A DNA stretch of 52,286 nt from an uncultured Blautia sp. Lineage in GTDB: Bacteria; Bacillota; Clostridia; Lachnospirales; Lachnospiraceae. Made by a program: the position numbers and the translations under genes. The notes below the pieces were generated by a model. That model was not told the origin of the DNA and ran no database searches. It saw only the letters and a list, made by a program, of their open reading frames with translations. This document shows positions 1-8,433 of the stretch, one piece after another. The first letter of the stretch is position 1; the number at the start of each line of letters is the position of its first letter. The DNA lies in assembly GCA_946557785.1 (NCBI GenBank), contig CAMNTH010000024.1, positions 1 to 52,286 of the forward strand. Direction: 5' to 3'.

Positions 1-160
1 TTTCTTTGTCGGAATCCTTTAACAGATTGTAGTCGATTTTTGCTTTGTACTTACCGTACTGCTCCAGATATTTGTCATCGATACCTGCCTTTGCTGCAAT
101 CTCGGTAATGGGGAGCATTTCACACTCCTGAGCGATTTCAATATCACTTTTGAAACCCAT
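1..160 (-). CDS. fhs: Formate--tetrahydrofolate ligase, N-terminal fragment (cut by window edge)
   Basis: The first 53 codons read as the N-terminus of formyl-tetrahydrofolate synthetase, beginning [15 protein letters not shown] and continuing through a [12 protein letters not shown] segment, which I recognise from Clostridial Fhs. The enzyme makes 10-formyl-THF from formate, ATP and THF in the cytoplasm, the entry step of the methyl branch. The start is set by an AAAGGAGG ribosome-binding site ending about 9 bases before the ATG at 160. It follows the DUF3786 gene by 74 bases in the same direction, so it may be cotranscribed with the acs genes. The rest of the gene lies outside the window, so catalytic motifs cannot be checked. 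Confidence 0.9.
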   Translation of the reverse strand, partial: MGFKSDIEIAQECEMLPITEIAAKAGIDDKYLEQYGKYKAKIDYNLLKDSDKE

Positions 161-234
161 AGAAAATTACCTCCTTTTCTTTTCTATACACATTTCTTTT
201 ATTTAAAACAGGTTGTCCTGTTTTAATCTGAAAC

Positions 235-939
235 TCAAATGACTTTTGCAAAAGATTTCAGGGAACCAATGATCACGTCTCCCATAACCGCCATATCTTC
301 CGCCTGGAAGGATACCGGAAAATTATCCGAAAACAAAATCTGGGAAGACGGAGGAAACTCCTCGTCTCCCTCCCACAAAATCATCTGTACCTCATACCCC
401 GGGAAGATCTCCACCTGGAAGGCAGCATCCCCGTGCTTTACCGGGACAGCATGCATATGTTCCATGATTCCTGCAAAATCCGAAAGCCTATTGCCATAGG
501 AAAAGGCCAGGCGTTTGATGCACCGCCCGTCAAACTGGCGCAGATAAACTTCGCCCCAGGGCATTTCCCTGTATGTCTTAAATTTACCGCTTCCAAAGGA
601 TTTCGTTCCTCCAAGAAGGAAACGAATGGTCAGAATCTTCGCATAAATCATTTCTTCCAGAGGATAGAAGCCCATGTCGTCTGCATGATGGACCACCTGG
701 AAATCCGGATGAGAAATCTCATATACAGTACCAAGAAAATTCAAGGTAAAGCATCTTTTTTCCTGGTCAAAGTCAATCCCAAGCCGCCCCGCAATTTCCA
801 AAGGATCCGTATTTTGGTACTGCTCTATATAATGCTCCCAGGGCATACGCTCCTTGCTGTCTTTTTCATAACCCAATTGCGCTCCAACAGGCTTTGGCGC
901 TTCTGCGCAAGCCTTTAATCCATTATTTTCAAAAGCCAT
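235..939 (-). CDS. DUF3786 family protein of the Wood-Ljungdahl locus
   Basis: A 234-residue soluble protein with no signal peptide or membrane segment. The central part (roughly residues 35-225, from PWEHYIEQY through the FPGYEVQMILWEG stretch) looks like DUF3786, a family of unknown function that I associate with anaerobes carrying CODH/ACS. The WEGDEEFPPSSQILFSDN region near residues 190-210 is the best conserved-looking part. There is no Cys cluster, so it is unlikely to carry its own Fe-S centre. It starts 30 bases after acsV behind an AGAGGTGG site and is followed by fhs. The position suggests an accessory role in acetyl-CoA synthesis, perhaps cofactor handling; that is inference from context only. 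Confidence 0.75.
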   Translation of the reverse strand: MAFENNGLKACAEAPKPVGAQLGYEKDSKERMPWEHYIEQYQNTDPLEIAGRLGIDFDQEKRCFTLNFLGTVYEISHPDFQVVHHADDMGFYPLEEMIYAKILTIRFLLGGTKSFGSGKFKTYREMPWGEVYLRQFDGRCIKRLAFSYGNRLSDFAGIMEHMHAVPVKHGDAAFQVEIFPGYEVQMILWEGDEEFPPSSQILFSDNFPVSFQAEDMAVMGDVIIGSLKSFAKVI

Positions 940-969
940 GTGCCACCTCTGTAAAAATTTTTAATTTCA

Positions 970-2907
970 TTACTGCTGCATCTGCTCCATTACCCCTGGA
1001 AAAAGAGTTGTATCCGTATGGGGAATAAAGCATGCTCCTACAAACTCATCCATATATGTAGGAACTGTGGAAAGCTCCATATAAGTCATATTGGATGCAA
1101 GTTCATAAGTTTTCTGCTCTGCCTTGGTTGACAAAAGCATCAAATATGCGCCCGTCAGAGAAGAGTTTCCGATATAGTGGAATTTATCCAATGGAATATC
1201 CGGGAACATTCCAATATTTACTGCATTTTTCATATTGATTCCGCTTCCTATGCCTCCTGCAACATAAACGTCATCAATCATGGAAACATCAAAATCAAGT
1301 GAGCTTAGCATCGTACGGATTGCAGAGAAGATCGCACCTTTTGCACGAATGAAGTTATCAATATCTACCTCTGTAATCTCTACGTCTTTCACAGATCCGG
1401 CTTCTTCTTCAAAAGCAAGGACATAGCTTCCCATTCCATACTGGTCATGTCTCACCCGTCTGCCCTCACGGACAAATTTTCCTTTGGGATTAATAATCCC
1501 TGTAATAAACAGTTCGCTGATCACGTCTATGATACCAGACCCGCAAAGGCCGATGGGTTTGGTTCCCGGCGCTCCTACGATCCGGTACGTGGGTTCCATC
1601 GTATCTTTGTCAATAGTGCAGGCTTCGATTGCGCCGTCTGTTGCACGCATACCACAGCTAATGTCACCGCCTTCAAAAGCAGGACCTGCAGAACATGCGC
1701 AGCTCATCATAAAGTCAGAATTGCCGAACACCAGCTCTCCGTTCGTTCCAAGGTCAATAAACAGAGAAAATTCCGGTCTGTTCCAGATCATGCTTACCAA
1801 TGTTCCGGCCGTTATATCACCGCCCACATAACTTCCTATATTAGGCGCCACAATAATATGGGCATCCTGGTTAATATCAATTCCCACATCGGAAGCAAAC
1901 AGGGAATTTGTTTTAAAGAATGCAGGAATATATGGCTCCATACGAAGCGGATCTGCATTGATTCCTGCAAACAGATGATTCATCGTCGTATTGGATGCTA
2001 CGCACATCCGGTAAATCTGATGTTTGGAAATTCCGGCGCTCTTACACATTTCACGAATCATAGGATTAATTGTTTCCTTGATCACAGCATCCTGTAGCTT
2101 CTTCTTGCCGCCGGGCTTCTGCTGCTCTATGATACGGTTGATCACATCCGCTCCATAGCGGATCTGGCCGTTTCCTGCTGATCCCTTTGCCAGAATTTCG
2201 CCGCTCTCCATGTTAATGATCACGGCCGAAATAGTTGTTGTCCCAATATCCACTGCAAGACCGCATACCTTAACGTGCTCTTCCATGCCGTAAATGTCAT
2301 AGACAAACATATCGTTTGGTGTTGTCCGCAGAATACATTTTACCTGGTAATTATTGTCGCGAAGGACGTCCGGCAGCTTTTTCAAAACTGCATAGGGAAT
2401 CCTGACACGTTTAATATTTAAAAACTTACGAAGCGCCCTGGTAAGACGTTCATTATCCGGCATTGTATCGTCAAGGCTTGGAGGATCCATAGAAACCTCC
2501 ACCACATCCAGGCTGTTATTCAGCACAATACCAGTGAATTCAATGTCTCTCTTGGCTTTTTCAAAAATGGCAATTTCCTCTTTGGAGCTTAAATCCGCAA
2601 CCTTCATCCTGCTCTTATATGCAGAAGCAATATCCGGCACCAGCACAGTCACGTCCGCACATACAGTACTTACGCAGGCCAGTCTCCAACCGCTGTTGTA
2701 TTCTTCATCCTCAATATGAAGGGTTTTCTTAGAATTCAATTCTCCGCTTTTTAACTGCACCCGGCATTTCCCGCAGGAAGCGTTTCCGGAACAGGGAGCA
2801 TCAATAGCTACATTGGCCTCCCGCGCAATTTCCAATAAATTATCTCCCGCATTGGCATATGTTTCTACCACACTGCCATCCTCGAATGCAAATGTTACCT
2901 TAAACAT
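970..2907 (-). CDS. acsV: Corrinoid activation/regeneration protein AcsV (RACo)
   Basis: ATP-dependent reductive activator that returns the cobalt of the corrinoid iron-sulfur protein AcsCD from Co(II) to Co(I) when it is accidentally oxidised. The 645 residues show an N-terminal ferredoxin-like [2Fe-2S] domain with Cys39, Cys45, Cys48 and Cys78, a middle domain, and a C-terminal ASKHA-type ATPase domain starting near AVDIGTTTISAVII (about residue 218) with further glycine-rich phosphate loops (LFIDLGTNGE; GLCGSGIIDVISE). Length and domain order match the RACo family. The AAAGGTGG site sits 7 bases before the ATG. It follows acsE but a stem-loop with a T-run lies between them, so it may be made in lower amounts than AcsE, as suits a catalytic repair protein. 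Confidence 0.93.
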   Translation of the reverse strand: MFKVTFAFEDGSVVETYANAGDNLLEIAREANVAIDAPCSGNASCGKCRVQLKSGELNSKKTLHIEDEEYNSGWRLACVSTVCADVTVLVPDIASAYKSRMKVADLSSKEEIAIFEKAKRDIEFTGIVLNNSLDVVEVSMDPPSLDDTMPDNERLTRALRKFLNIKRVRIPYAVLKKLPDVLRDNNYQVKCILRTTPNDMFVYDIYGMEEHVKVCGLAVDIGTTTISAVIINMESGEILAKGSAGNGQIRYGADVINRIIEQQKPGGKKKLQDAVIKETINPMIREMCKSAGISKHQIYRMCVASNTTMNHLFAGINADPLRMEPYIPAFFKTNSLFASDVGIDINQDAHIIVAPNIGSYVGGDITAGTLVSMIWNRPEFSLFIDLGTNGELVFGNSDFMMSCACSAGPAFEGGDISCGMRATDGAIEACTIDKDTMEPTYRIVGAPGTKPIGLCGSGIIDVISELFITGIINPKGKFVREGRRVRHDQYGMGSYVLAFEEEAGSVKDVEITEVDIDNFIRAKGAIFSAIRTMLSSLDFDVSMIDDVYVAGGIGSGINMKNAVNIGMFPDIPLDKFHYIGNSSLTGAYLMLLSTKAEQKTYELASNMTYMELSTVPTYMDEFVGACFIPHTDTTLFPGVMEQMQQ

Positions 2908-2967
2908 CCGGCAACCACCTTTCTCACAGCCTTGTCAAATATAAGAAACCTGATGCTTCCTATTTGC

Positions 2968-2997
2968 AAAAAGGCTGAAGGACGAAGCCTCCAGCCT
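2968..2997 (-). terminator. Rho-independent terminator-like hairpin between acsE and acsV
   Basis: On the minus strand a 10-bp stem (AGGCTGGAGG with CCTTCAGCCT, one G-T pair) closes a 6-base loop and is followed by five T. It lies inside what otherwise looks like one operon, so partial termination is likely, lowering acsV, DUF3786 and fhs read-through. Confidence 0.75.
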
Positions 2998-3011
2998 CCC
3001 ATTTCATACGA

Positions 3012-3797
3012 TCAGATTTCCAGATAGGAATCAGCGTACAGAGTATTATTCTTAAAGATATCACAGGATTTGATTGTTTCCATCAGACGAAGGTCATTCG
3101 GGTTAACAATTGCAGAAGTAAGACCCTGCATCATACACATTGCTACAAGAGCGGAGTCCATAATCGGACGAATATGTTTCGGCATACCATTGCTGTTGTT
3201 GGACAGACCACCTGTAGAATTCAGTCCCATCTCAGAGAACATTTTGATTGCTTCAAGAACTTCCATCTGCTTGTCCTGCATTCCCTTTACAACCAGGAAT
3301 AACGGGTCAAACCACAGATCTGTGGGTTCCATGCCAAGCATCATACCTCTCTCAAGCATGTTCTGGCAATGCATCATACGCTCGTCATTGTCTGCTGCAA
3401 CCATACCGGAAGAGCAAAGTGCAATAACAATAGCATCGTTTGCCGCTGCAAGATCGATGTTTGCAATTCTGTCTCCTGCGTCTGCGGAGTTTACGATTGG
3501 TTTTCCTTTTGCTCTGTTGTATACGGAAATACCAGCTTCAATTGCTTTCATGTTGGTAGTATCCAGAGCAAGCGGAACATTGTCAAATTCACTCTGAAGA
3601 AGCTTAACTGCCCATTTCATCAGATCCTCGCCATCATTTTCTGCCGGTCCGATATTTACATCCAAATAGGTAGCACCTGCATCCAGCTGCTGTTTTGCTC
3701 TTTTTAAGATCGGCTCAGGATCTCTTTCGGTAAATGCTTTGTTTACCGCTGGAGCTGTAGTGGAAAGTCTTTCCCCGATTGTTACAAATTTTGCCAT
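3012..3797 (-). CDS. acsE: Methyltetrahydrofolate:corrinoid iron-sulfur protein methyltransferase
   Basis: Transfers the methyl group of 5-methyl-THF to Co(I) of AcsCD, joining the methyl and carbonyl branches. At 261 residues it is the usual length of this TIM-barrel pterin-binding family. Recognisable signatures are the N-terminal DVNIGPAENDGEDLMKW segment (around residue 47), the ALDTTN segment and the STGGLSNNSNGMP loop near residue 195, which carries the Asn that in the family helps activate the N5-methyl group. The ATG at 3797 has an AAAGGAG site. It is 42 bases downstream of acsC and 104 bases upstream of acsV. No Cys cluster or membrane segment is present, as expected for a cytoplasmic enzyme. 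Confidence 0.95.
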   Translation of the reverse strand: MAKFVTIGERLSTTAPAVNKAFTERDPEPILKRAKQQLDAGATYLDVNIGPAENDGEDLMKWAVKLLQSEFDNVPLALDTTNMKAIEAGISVYNRAKGKPIVNSADAGDRIANIDLAAANDAIVIALCSSGMVAADNDERMMHCQNMLERGMMLGMEPTDLWFDPLFLVVKGMQDKQMEVLEAIKMFSEMGLNSTGGLSNNSNGMPKHIRPIMDSALVAMCMMQGLTSAIVNPNDLRLMETIKSCDIFKNNTLYADSYLEI

Positions 3798-3839
3798 ACT
3801 CGTGTTCTCCTTTATTTATTAAGATTGTACATACCTGTT

Positions 3840-5186
3840 TTATGCCTGCATATCCTTTAAGAATTTCACAAGCTGTACAGCTTCTCTTGGTCCAACGATG
3901 ATTTCCCATCCTGGAAGTTTTGCTTCCAGATCGCCTTTCAGAACAGCTACTTTACCTGGGATCAGAAGCTTCCTGCATTTTACCTTCGGCTCAACATTCT
4001 CAATGATGAATTTGGAGATACTGTTGCCGGAGAACTTGCCTGCTGCCCAGGATGTCAGTACGGATAATCCGCCTGCATCATTGATAACCAGGTTAAGCGG
4101 AACACCGGAACGTTCCAGCTCGCCGGAAACTACGAAGTAGGTCAGAGCGAAGTCTACAGTTGTAACAACCAGAGAGTTTTCGTCTGCGCCGTTCAGCGGA
4201 TAAATGCCAGGCTCTACTTTCATTGGCTTCTGCGGGTCTGTAAATACGTTCTGACGAAGTCCATACAGAGGAAGTGCTTCTGCATATGTCATCTGCTCCA
4301 TAACAATGATGGAACCATACTTCATGGTGAACAGGGATGCTAAAGCTGCCTGCATATGTACATCGCCTTTTGCGATCTTTACGGTATTTACAATGGACGG
4401 GTAACCAAAGGTTCTGTCCTGATCTTTCAGTGCTGCACGACGTACAAGTACTGCATTAGCAAATGTCTCTTTTAAGTCAGCACCTGTTACATCAAGCACC
4501 AGGTTCTTGTTTCCAAGTTTCTCAAGAGCTGCTACAGTGTCATACAGTTCGTTAATATCCTTGCCGGATACGCCAAGAACTACGCCTGCTTCTGCTGCAA
4601 CTGCATTCATAGCTTCATAGTTGGAAGCATTTGCACCATTTAATACAGGTTTGCTGTCCTTGCATACTGCAAGTGCTGCTTTTGCGATTTCCGGATCTGT
4701 ACATCCCAGAACCAGAGTTCTGCCAATACCTGCTGCTTTTTCAACCAGTGCAGTGTATTTTGCAGCATCTGCATCCTCGCTGCAGTTTACATAGACGAGC
4801 TCAGCATACATTCTTTCACCGATACGCTCATAATCAACCTTCGGGATTTCTTTAATCTTAGCATCTACTGCTGCGTCATCCATGCATGTGCACAAAGCTA
4901 CAGCATATCTTGTTTTGCTTACAAATGTCTTCTCATGTCTGAAAAGTACGGTCTCGCCGCCAAGAGTAAATTCTCCGTCGCCTGTACCAATCTTGATGGT
5001 CTTCATTGGCGGAGCAGTTGCCTCTGAAAGAGATGCAATTGCATCCTCAGACATATGCGGACACTGTTCAATTTTCATAGCGCCCTGTGCAACTTTCATG
5101 GAGAAAGCCATACATGTAGGGCATCCACATTCCTTACAGTTTTTCTTTGGTGTTAATTTAAAGATCTGAATACCATTCAGTGCCAT
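3840..5186 (-). CDS. acsC: Corrinoid iron-sulfur protein, large subunit
   Basis: Large (gamma) subunit of the corrinoid protein that carries the methyl group from AcsE to acetyl-CoA synthase. The N-terminus holds the [4Fe-4S] motif CKECGCPTC (Cys17, Cys20, Cys22, Cys25) with Cys42 after it, the centre that feeds electrons to the cobalt. The middle is a TIM-barrel-like domain and the C-terminal third, with INDAGGLSVLTSWAAGKFSGN, matches the corrinoid-binding part. The 448-residue length is normal. An AGGAGG site precedes the ATG at 5186, and acsD ends 22 bases upstream, so the two subunits are translated from one message. Confidence 0.96.
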   Translation of the reverse strand: MALNGIQIFKLTPKKNCKECGCPTCMAFSMKVAQGAMKIEQCPHMSEDAIASLSEATAPPMKTIKIGTGDGEFTLGGETVLFRHEKTFVSKTRYAVALCTCMDDAAVDAKIKEIPKVDYERIGERMYAELVYVNCSEDADAAKYTALVEKAAGIGRTLVLGCTDPEIAKAALAVCKDSKPVLNGANASNYEAMNAVAAEAGVVLGVSGKDINELYDTVAALEKLGNKNLVLDVTGADLKETFANAVLVRRAALKDQDRTFGYPSIVNTVKIAKGDVHMQAALASLFTMKYGSIIVMEQMTYAEALPLYGLRQNVFTDPQKPMKVEPGIYPLNGADENSLVVTTVDFALTYFVVSGELERSGVPLNLVINDAGGLSVLTSWAAGKFSGNSISKFIIENVEPKVKCRKLLIPGKVAVLKGDLEAKLPGWEIIVGPREAVQLVKFLKDMQA

Positions 5187-5208
5187 ATCTTTTCTTCCTC
5201 CTATTCAA

Positions 5209-6150
5209 TTACGCAAGTGCTTTGATCATTTTGGAAATGGTTGCCACAGACTGAGGATGTCTCAGAATGACAGCATCAGAGCCTGCTGCTAAGTCAGCTG
5301 CTGCGGTCATGATTTCCATGTCGATTCCACGTTCGTCCTGCGGACCCCATTCCGGCATATCTGCTTCAGAAGCGGACGCTTCTTTTACGCCCCATGTCTC
5401 GGAAGCTACTGGAGTAATAATAGGCATCTGCAGCATATTGTCGTTCTGGCCTAATGCTGCACCTTTGATACGGTCCATAGTTGATACAACATATTCATAT
5501 CCGTATCCTGCACATGCACTTCCAATGTTCATAACGATCTTCTGTGCATTTACACCTAACTGAGTGGTAACAACGTTTAACTGTTTTGCAAGGTTGATAT
5601 CTACTGCAGATTCAGCTCCAACGATCTGGTTGTATGCAAGACCTGCTGCAGCACCGATGGCTTTGTAGTTTTCTTCTTTCTCAGCAAGGATGAGAACGTT
5701 TCTTCCCTGAAGCACTTCTGCAACCTTCGGAAGAAGCTCCGCATCTTTTTCAACATTCTTGCAGCCTTCAACTACTAATGGGCAATCAACTGCATCTGCA
5801 ACCTCTTTTACGATTGCGATCAATTCGTCAACAGATTTGTTTTCACCGTTCGGGTCTCCGCCTTCCAGAACGAGTGCAACGAAATCAGCGCCTTCCATAG
5901 CTGCAGCCTTCTTCGCAATATCAGCCATAGTTGTAGCGCCTTCATAGTATGCTTTGATTCCTTCAGATACGCCTTCCAGACCCATATCGGTAATCTCAAC
6001 ACCTACTTTAGCGGTGTTCTCAGTAGGAGCATCGAATGAATAGAAAGGAAATGTGCTGTTTCCTCCCAAAGCAACAGTCTTATCTCCGCTGCCGATAGTA
6101 ACTGTGTTAATCTTTGCATTAAACTTTTGTGGTTTCTGATTAAACGGCAT
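5209..6150 (-). CDS. acsD: Corrinoid iron-sulfur protein, small subunit
   Basis: Small (delta) subunit of the AcsCD heterodimer. The 313 residues have no Cys cluster, as expected, and form a predicted TIM barrel with family segments such as FYSFDAPTENTAKVGVEI near residue 35, VMNIGSACAGYGYEYVVST near residue 205 and PIITPVASETWGVKEA near residue 245. It caps the corrinoid of AcsC. A strong GAGGAGG site lies 11 bases before the ATG at 6150. It is placed between acsB copy 2 (53 bases upstream) and acsC (22 bases downstream), which is the usual acs order apart from the extra acsB. Confidence 0.95.
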   Translation of the reverse strand: MPFNQKPQKFNAKINTVTIGSGDKTVALGGNSTFPFYSFDAPTENTAKVGVEITDMGLEGVSEGIKAYYEGATTMADIAKKAAAMEGADFVALVLEGGDPNGENKSVDELIAIVKEVADAVDCPLVVEGCKNVEKDAELLPKVAEVLQGRNVLILAEKEENYKAIGAAAGLAYNQIVGAESAVDINLAKQLNVVTTQLGVNAQKIVMNIGSACAGYGYEYVVSTMDRIKGAALGQNDNMLQMPIITPVASETWGVKEASASEADMPEWGPQDERGIDMEIMTAAADLAAGSDAVILRHPQSVATISKMIKALA

Positions 6151-6203
6151 TGCTAATTAGCCTCCTCTTAAAAATTTAATATTGCATATTCATATACATT
6201 ATA

Positions 6204-8330
6204 CTACATCATTGGTTCCATTGACAAGGCAGGATGCGCATGTTCTGTCAAAAATGCCACCAGAGTTTCCGGATCCACGGCAACCGTCTCATCACCGATC
6301 ATATCCGTGAAATTTGGGATTCCGTAAAGCTCTTCTGCAGTCTTGTTCAAACGCTCTGCCACTGTCTCCTTCAGTTCCTTAGGCATCCACACGATACGTT
6401 CAATACCGCCCTCTGCCTTCATAAACTTTTTGGATCCAATAAAATGTTTCCCATGTCCCATAAAACCTGGAGTCTGTACACCGCCGCCGGTCATGGAAGC
6501 CATTTCCGGAAATGTCATGCCCAGCGGAGTCATACCCGCATATTCACGGTTTGCAATGACAACACCATTGGAAAATGGTTCGATGCCGCAGATACATTCA
6601 AAGCATCCGCAGGAAGTCATGGGATCCTGCATAATGGAATACAGGGTAACATGTTCCAGAGCACCCTGGGAATATTTCAAAACAGCTTCGTCTACATCTT
6701 CATAGGATCCAAGGTCTTCATTGATTACACGCTCCTTGGTAATTACCTGGCATGGACCTGCAGGATCCAGCTCGTTTGTTGCTTTTGCATCAAGCCAGGA
6801 TACTGCTCCGCAAAGGCCAAGCCTCTCAGGCGTTACCACGCATACGTGGGACGGTGAGAAAGCCTGACAGAGAATACAGCTGTAATATACATCAACAGAT
6901 TCATCTGTCAATGTTTCCAGGCGTGCATCACGTTTTTCAAAGGTGGGAACTGCCATCTTATGGCGGATTCTTGTACATTCTGCAGGATCTGTGTAGATCG
7001 TTACCTGGCACTTATCCACAACGGCTTCAAATTCATTTTTCACCTGTGCATACAGAACCTCTCCGAAATGTTTTGCACGGAAGCCTGCGTTAAATGCCTC
7101 TTTTCCAATACGGATACGGAGCATATCCCTCTGGCCGGTATGATATACGCCTTCAATACAGTTAATATAGTTATGGAATTTACGTTCGATAACCGGTTCA
7201 AAATCAGGCTGCATCTTCTTTCCTGCCACTTCTACCACGTAGGCAAGACTGTGTTTGCTGCCAATCTCAAAGGTATCAACATCCGGCCCGATCACGGTGA
7301 TCTTATGATCCTCCACCTCATCCATAGGCTTTGTATGAACAAGCTCTGCGCAGTCTATGCGGGAACCGTCAAACTCCACCTGCATGTCTTTGCGGCGGAT
7401 GATTTCACCTTCAAAGGCAGATGCGAACGCAACAGGAATATCAATATTCGTAATCTTAATTTTAATATTCCGTGCTTCCAGGGAAACCTTGTTAAAATCA
7501 GCTGTGTCAGAACAGGCGATCAATGCGCCCGGTACTTCCACGATGTTTTCATTCTCATTGGAGATCACCGGAAAGCCAAGCTTAATTGCTCCCGCTCCGG
7601 CTGCCAGGATCACATCATCAATTGGTTTAAAAGCATTTACAAATGCCGGAACCCTATCAGATGTATAAGTGATCAGACTTGCCGTATCACTAGGAGTTAC
7701 GTTTCCAAAAATAAGGGCTGCACGGAGAGCCACGGATACCACATGGATCACAGAAGTCACATCCCTGCCAAGGGGCACGATGCGCACATTGTATCCCATC
7801 TTAAGTCCAAGCTCTGCTGCCTGGTCAATAATGCCTCCTACCAGAGTCACAAGAATGCCCTGTGCCTGATAGCTTTTAATCAGATCCACGCCCTCTTTGG
7901 CGGTGGGGGCAGAACCAAGAATAACAGCCACGCCTGGAATGTCTCCGGTTACAAGCGGTACGCCAAGTTCCCGGATAATTGAATCAGCCAGATGACCATA
8001 ACACGGTTCCTCATACGGCTGCGCCCCGTCCAGATATTTCAGCGCTTCAATAAATTCCGCACACAAAGCAGTTGCCACGCCGGACATCAATGCATCATCC
8101 AGCGCATGCTCCCTTGTCATCAATGTCCTGATCACACCAAGGGCTTCCTTCATATCCCCCAGTGTTTTAATTTTCACACCTGTTACAGAATAGTAGCAAG
8201 GCAGGCAATATGCAGTATGGGGAAACCCAACCGCTTTATCTGCGCCATACTGTGAAACAGCTCCTTCCACAGCCTGTTGGGTCAAACCGAATACTGCATC
8301 ATTTCCGCTAAAAATTCTGTTAATTAACAT
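6204..8330 (-). CDS. acsB: Acetyl-CoA synthase, second copy (acsB paralogue 2)
   Basis: Full-length second acetyl-CoA synthase (CO-methylating) of 708 residues. All ligands of the Ni-Ni-[4Fe-4S] A-cluster are present: the YYSCILCQAFSPSHVC block, the following LGLCGAVSW Cys, and the MTSCGCFEC block with the Cys-Gly-Cys that binds the distal nickel. There is no frameshift. I chose the ATG at 8330 because a GGAGA site lies 8 bases upstream and the product then starts at the same point as copy 1 (MLINRIFSGND); the open frame continues 12 codons further. Compared with copy 1 the C-terminal third is nearly identical, while the N-terminal 285 residues are only about half identical by eye. It may be a specialised partner or a back-up enzyme. 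Confidence 0.93.
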   Translation of the reverse strand: MLINRIFSGNDAVFGLTQQAVEGAVSQYGADKAVGFPHTAYCLPCYYSVTGVKIKTLGDMKEALGVIRTLMTREHALDDALMSGVATALCAEFIEALKYLDGAQPYEEPCYGHLADSIIRELGVPLVTGDIPGVAVILGSAPTAKEGVDLIKSYQAQGILVTLVGGIIDQAAELGLKMGYNVRIVPLGRDVTSVIHVVSVALRAALIFGNVTPSDTASLITYTSDRVPAFVNAFKPIDDVILAAGAGAIKLGFPVISNENENIVEVPGALIACSDTADFNKVSLEARNIKIKITNIDIPVAFASAFEGEIIRRKDMQVEFDGSRIDCAELVHTKPMDEVEDHKITVIGPDVDTFEIGSKHSLAYVVEVAGKKMQPDFEPVIERKFHNYINCIEGVYHTGQRDMLRIRIGKEAFNAGFRAKHFGEVLYAQVKNEFEAVVDKCQVTIYTDPAECTRIRHKMAVPTFEKRDARLETLTDESVDVYYSCILCQAFSPSHVCVVTPERLGLCGAVSWLDAKATNELDPAGPCQVITKERVINEDLGSYEDVDEAVLKYSQGALEHVTLYSIMQDPMTSCGCFECICGIEPFSNGVVIANREYAGMTPLGMTFPEMASMTGGGVQTPGFMGHGKHFIGSKKFMKAEGGIERIVWMPKELKETVAERLNKTAEELYGIPNFTDMIGDETVAVDPETLVAFLTEHAHPALSMEPMM

Positions 8331-8385
8331 GCTGCACATCTCCATTTTTCTAAAACAAATATTCACAGGTTTCTGTGTCAGGCAG

Positions 8386-8415
8386 CCAAAAGAAGGCTAA
8401 AAAGCCCTCTTTTGG
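8386..8415 (-). promoter_or_regulatory. Intercistronic hairpin between the two acsB genes
   Basis: On the minus strand a 13-bp stem (CCAAAAGAGGGCT with AGCCTTCTTTTGG, one G-T pair) closes a TTTT loop. No T-run follows, so it is not a classical terminator. It sits just after the acsB copy 1 stop and could protect the upstream message 3' end or cause processing, giving the two acsB genes different levels. Confidence 0.6.
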
Positions 8416-8433
8416 TATGCCGGCAGCAAAATA

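Noticed and set aside
6960..7982. Open frame of 340 codons on the plus strand
   Set aside because: Antisense to acsB copy 2; composition (Cys-, His- and Phe-rich) is that of a shadow frame, and no ribosome-binding site is seen.
8331..8366. Longer N-terminus of acsB copy 2 from an upstream ATG
   Set aside because: The extra 12 residues do not match copy 1, and the GGAGA site fits the ATG at 8330.
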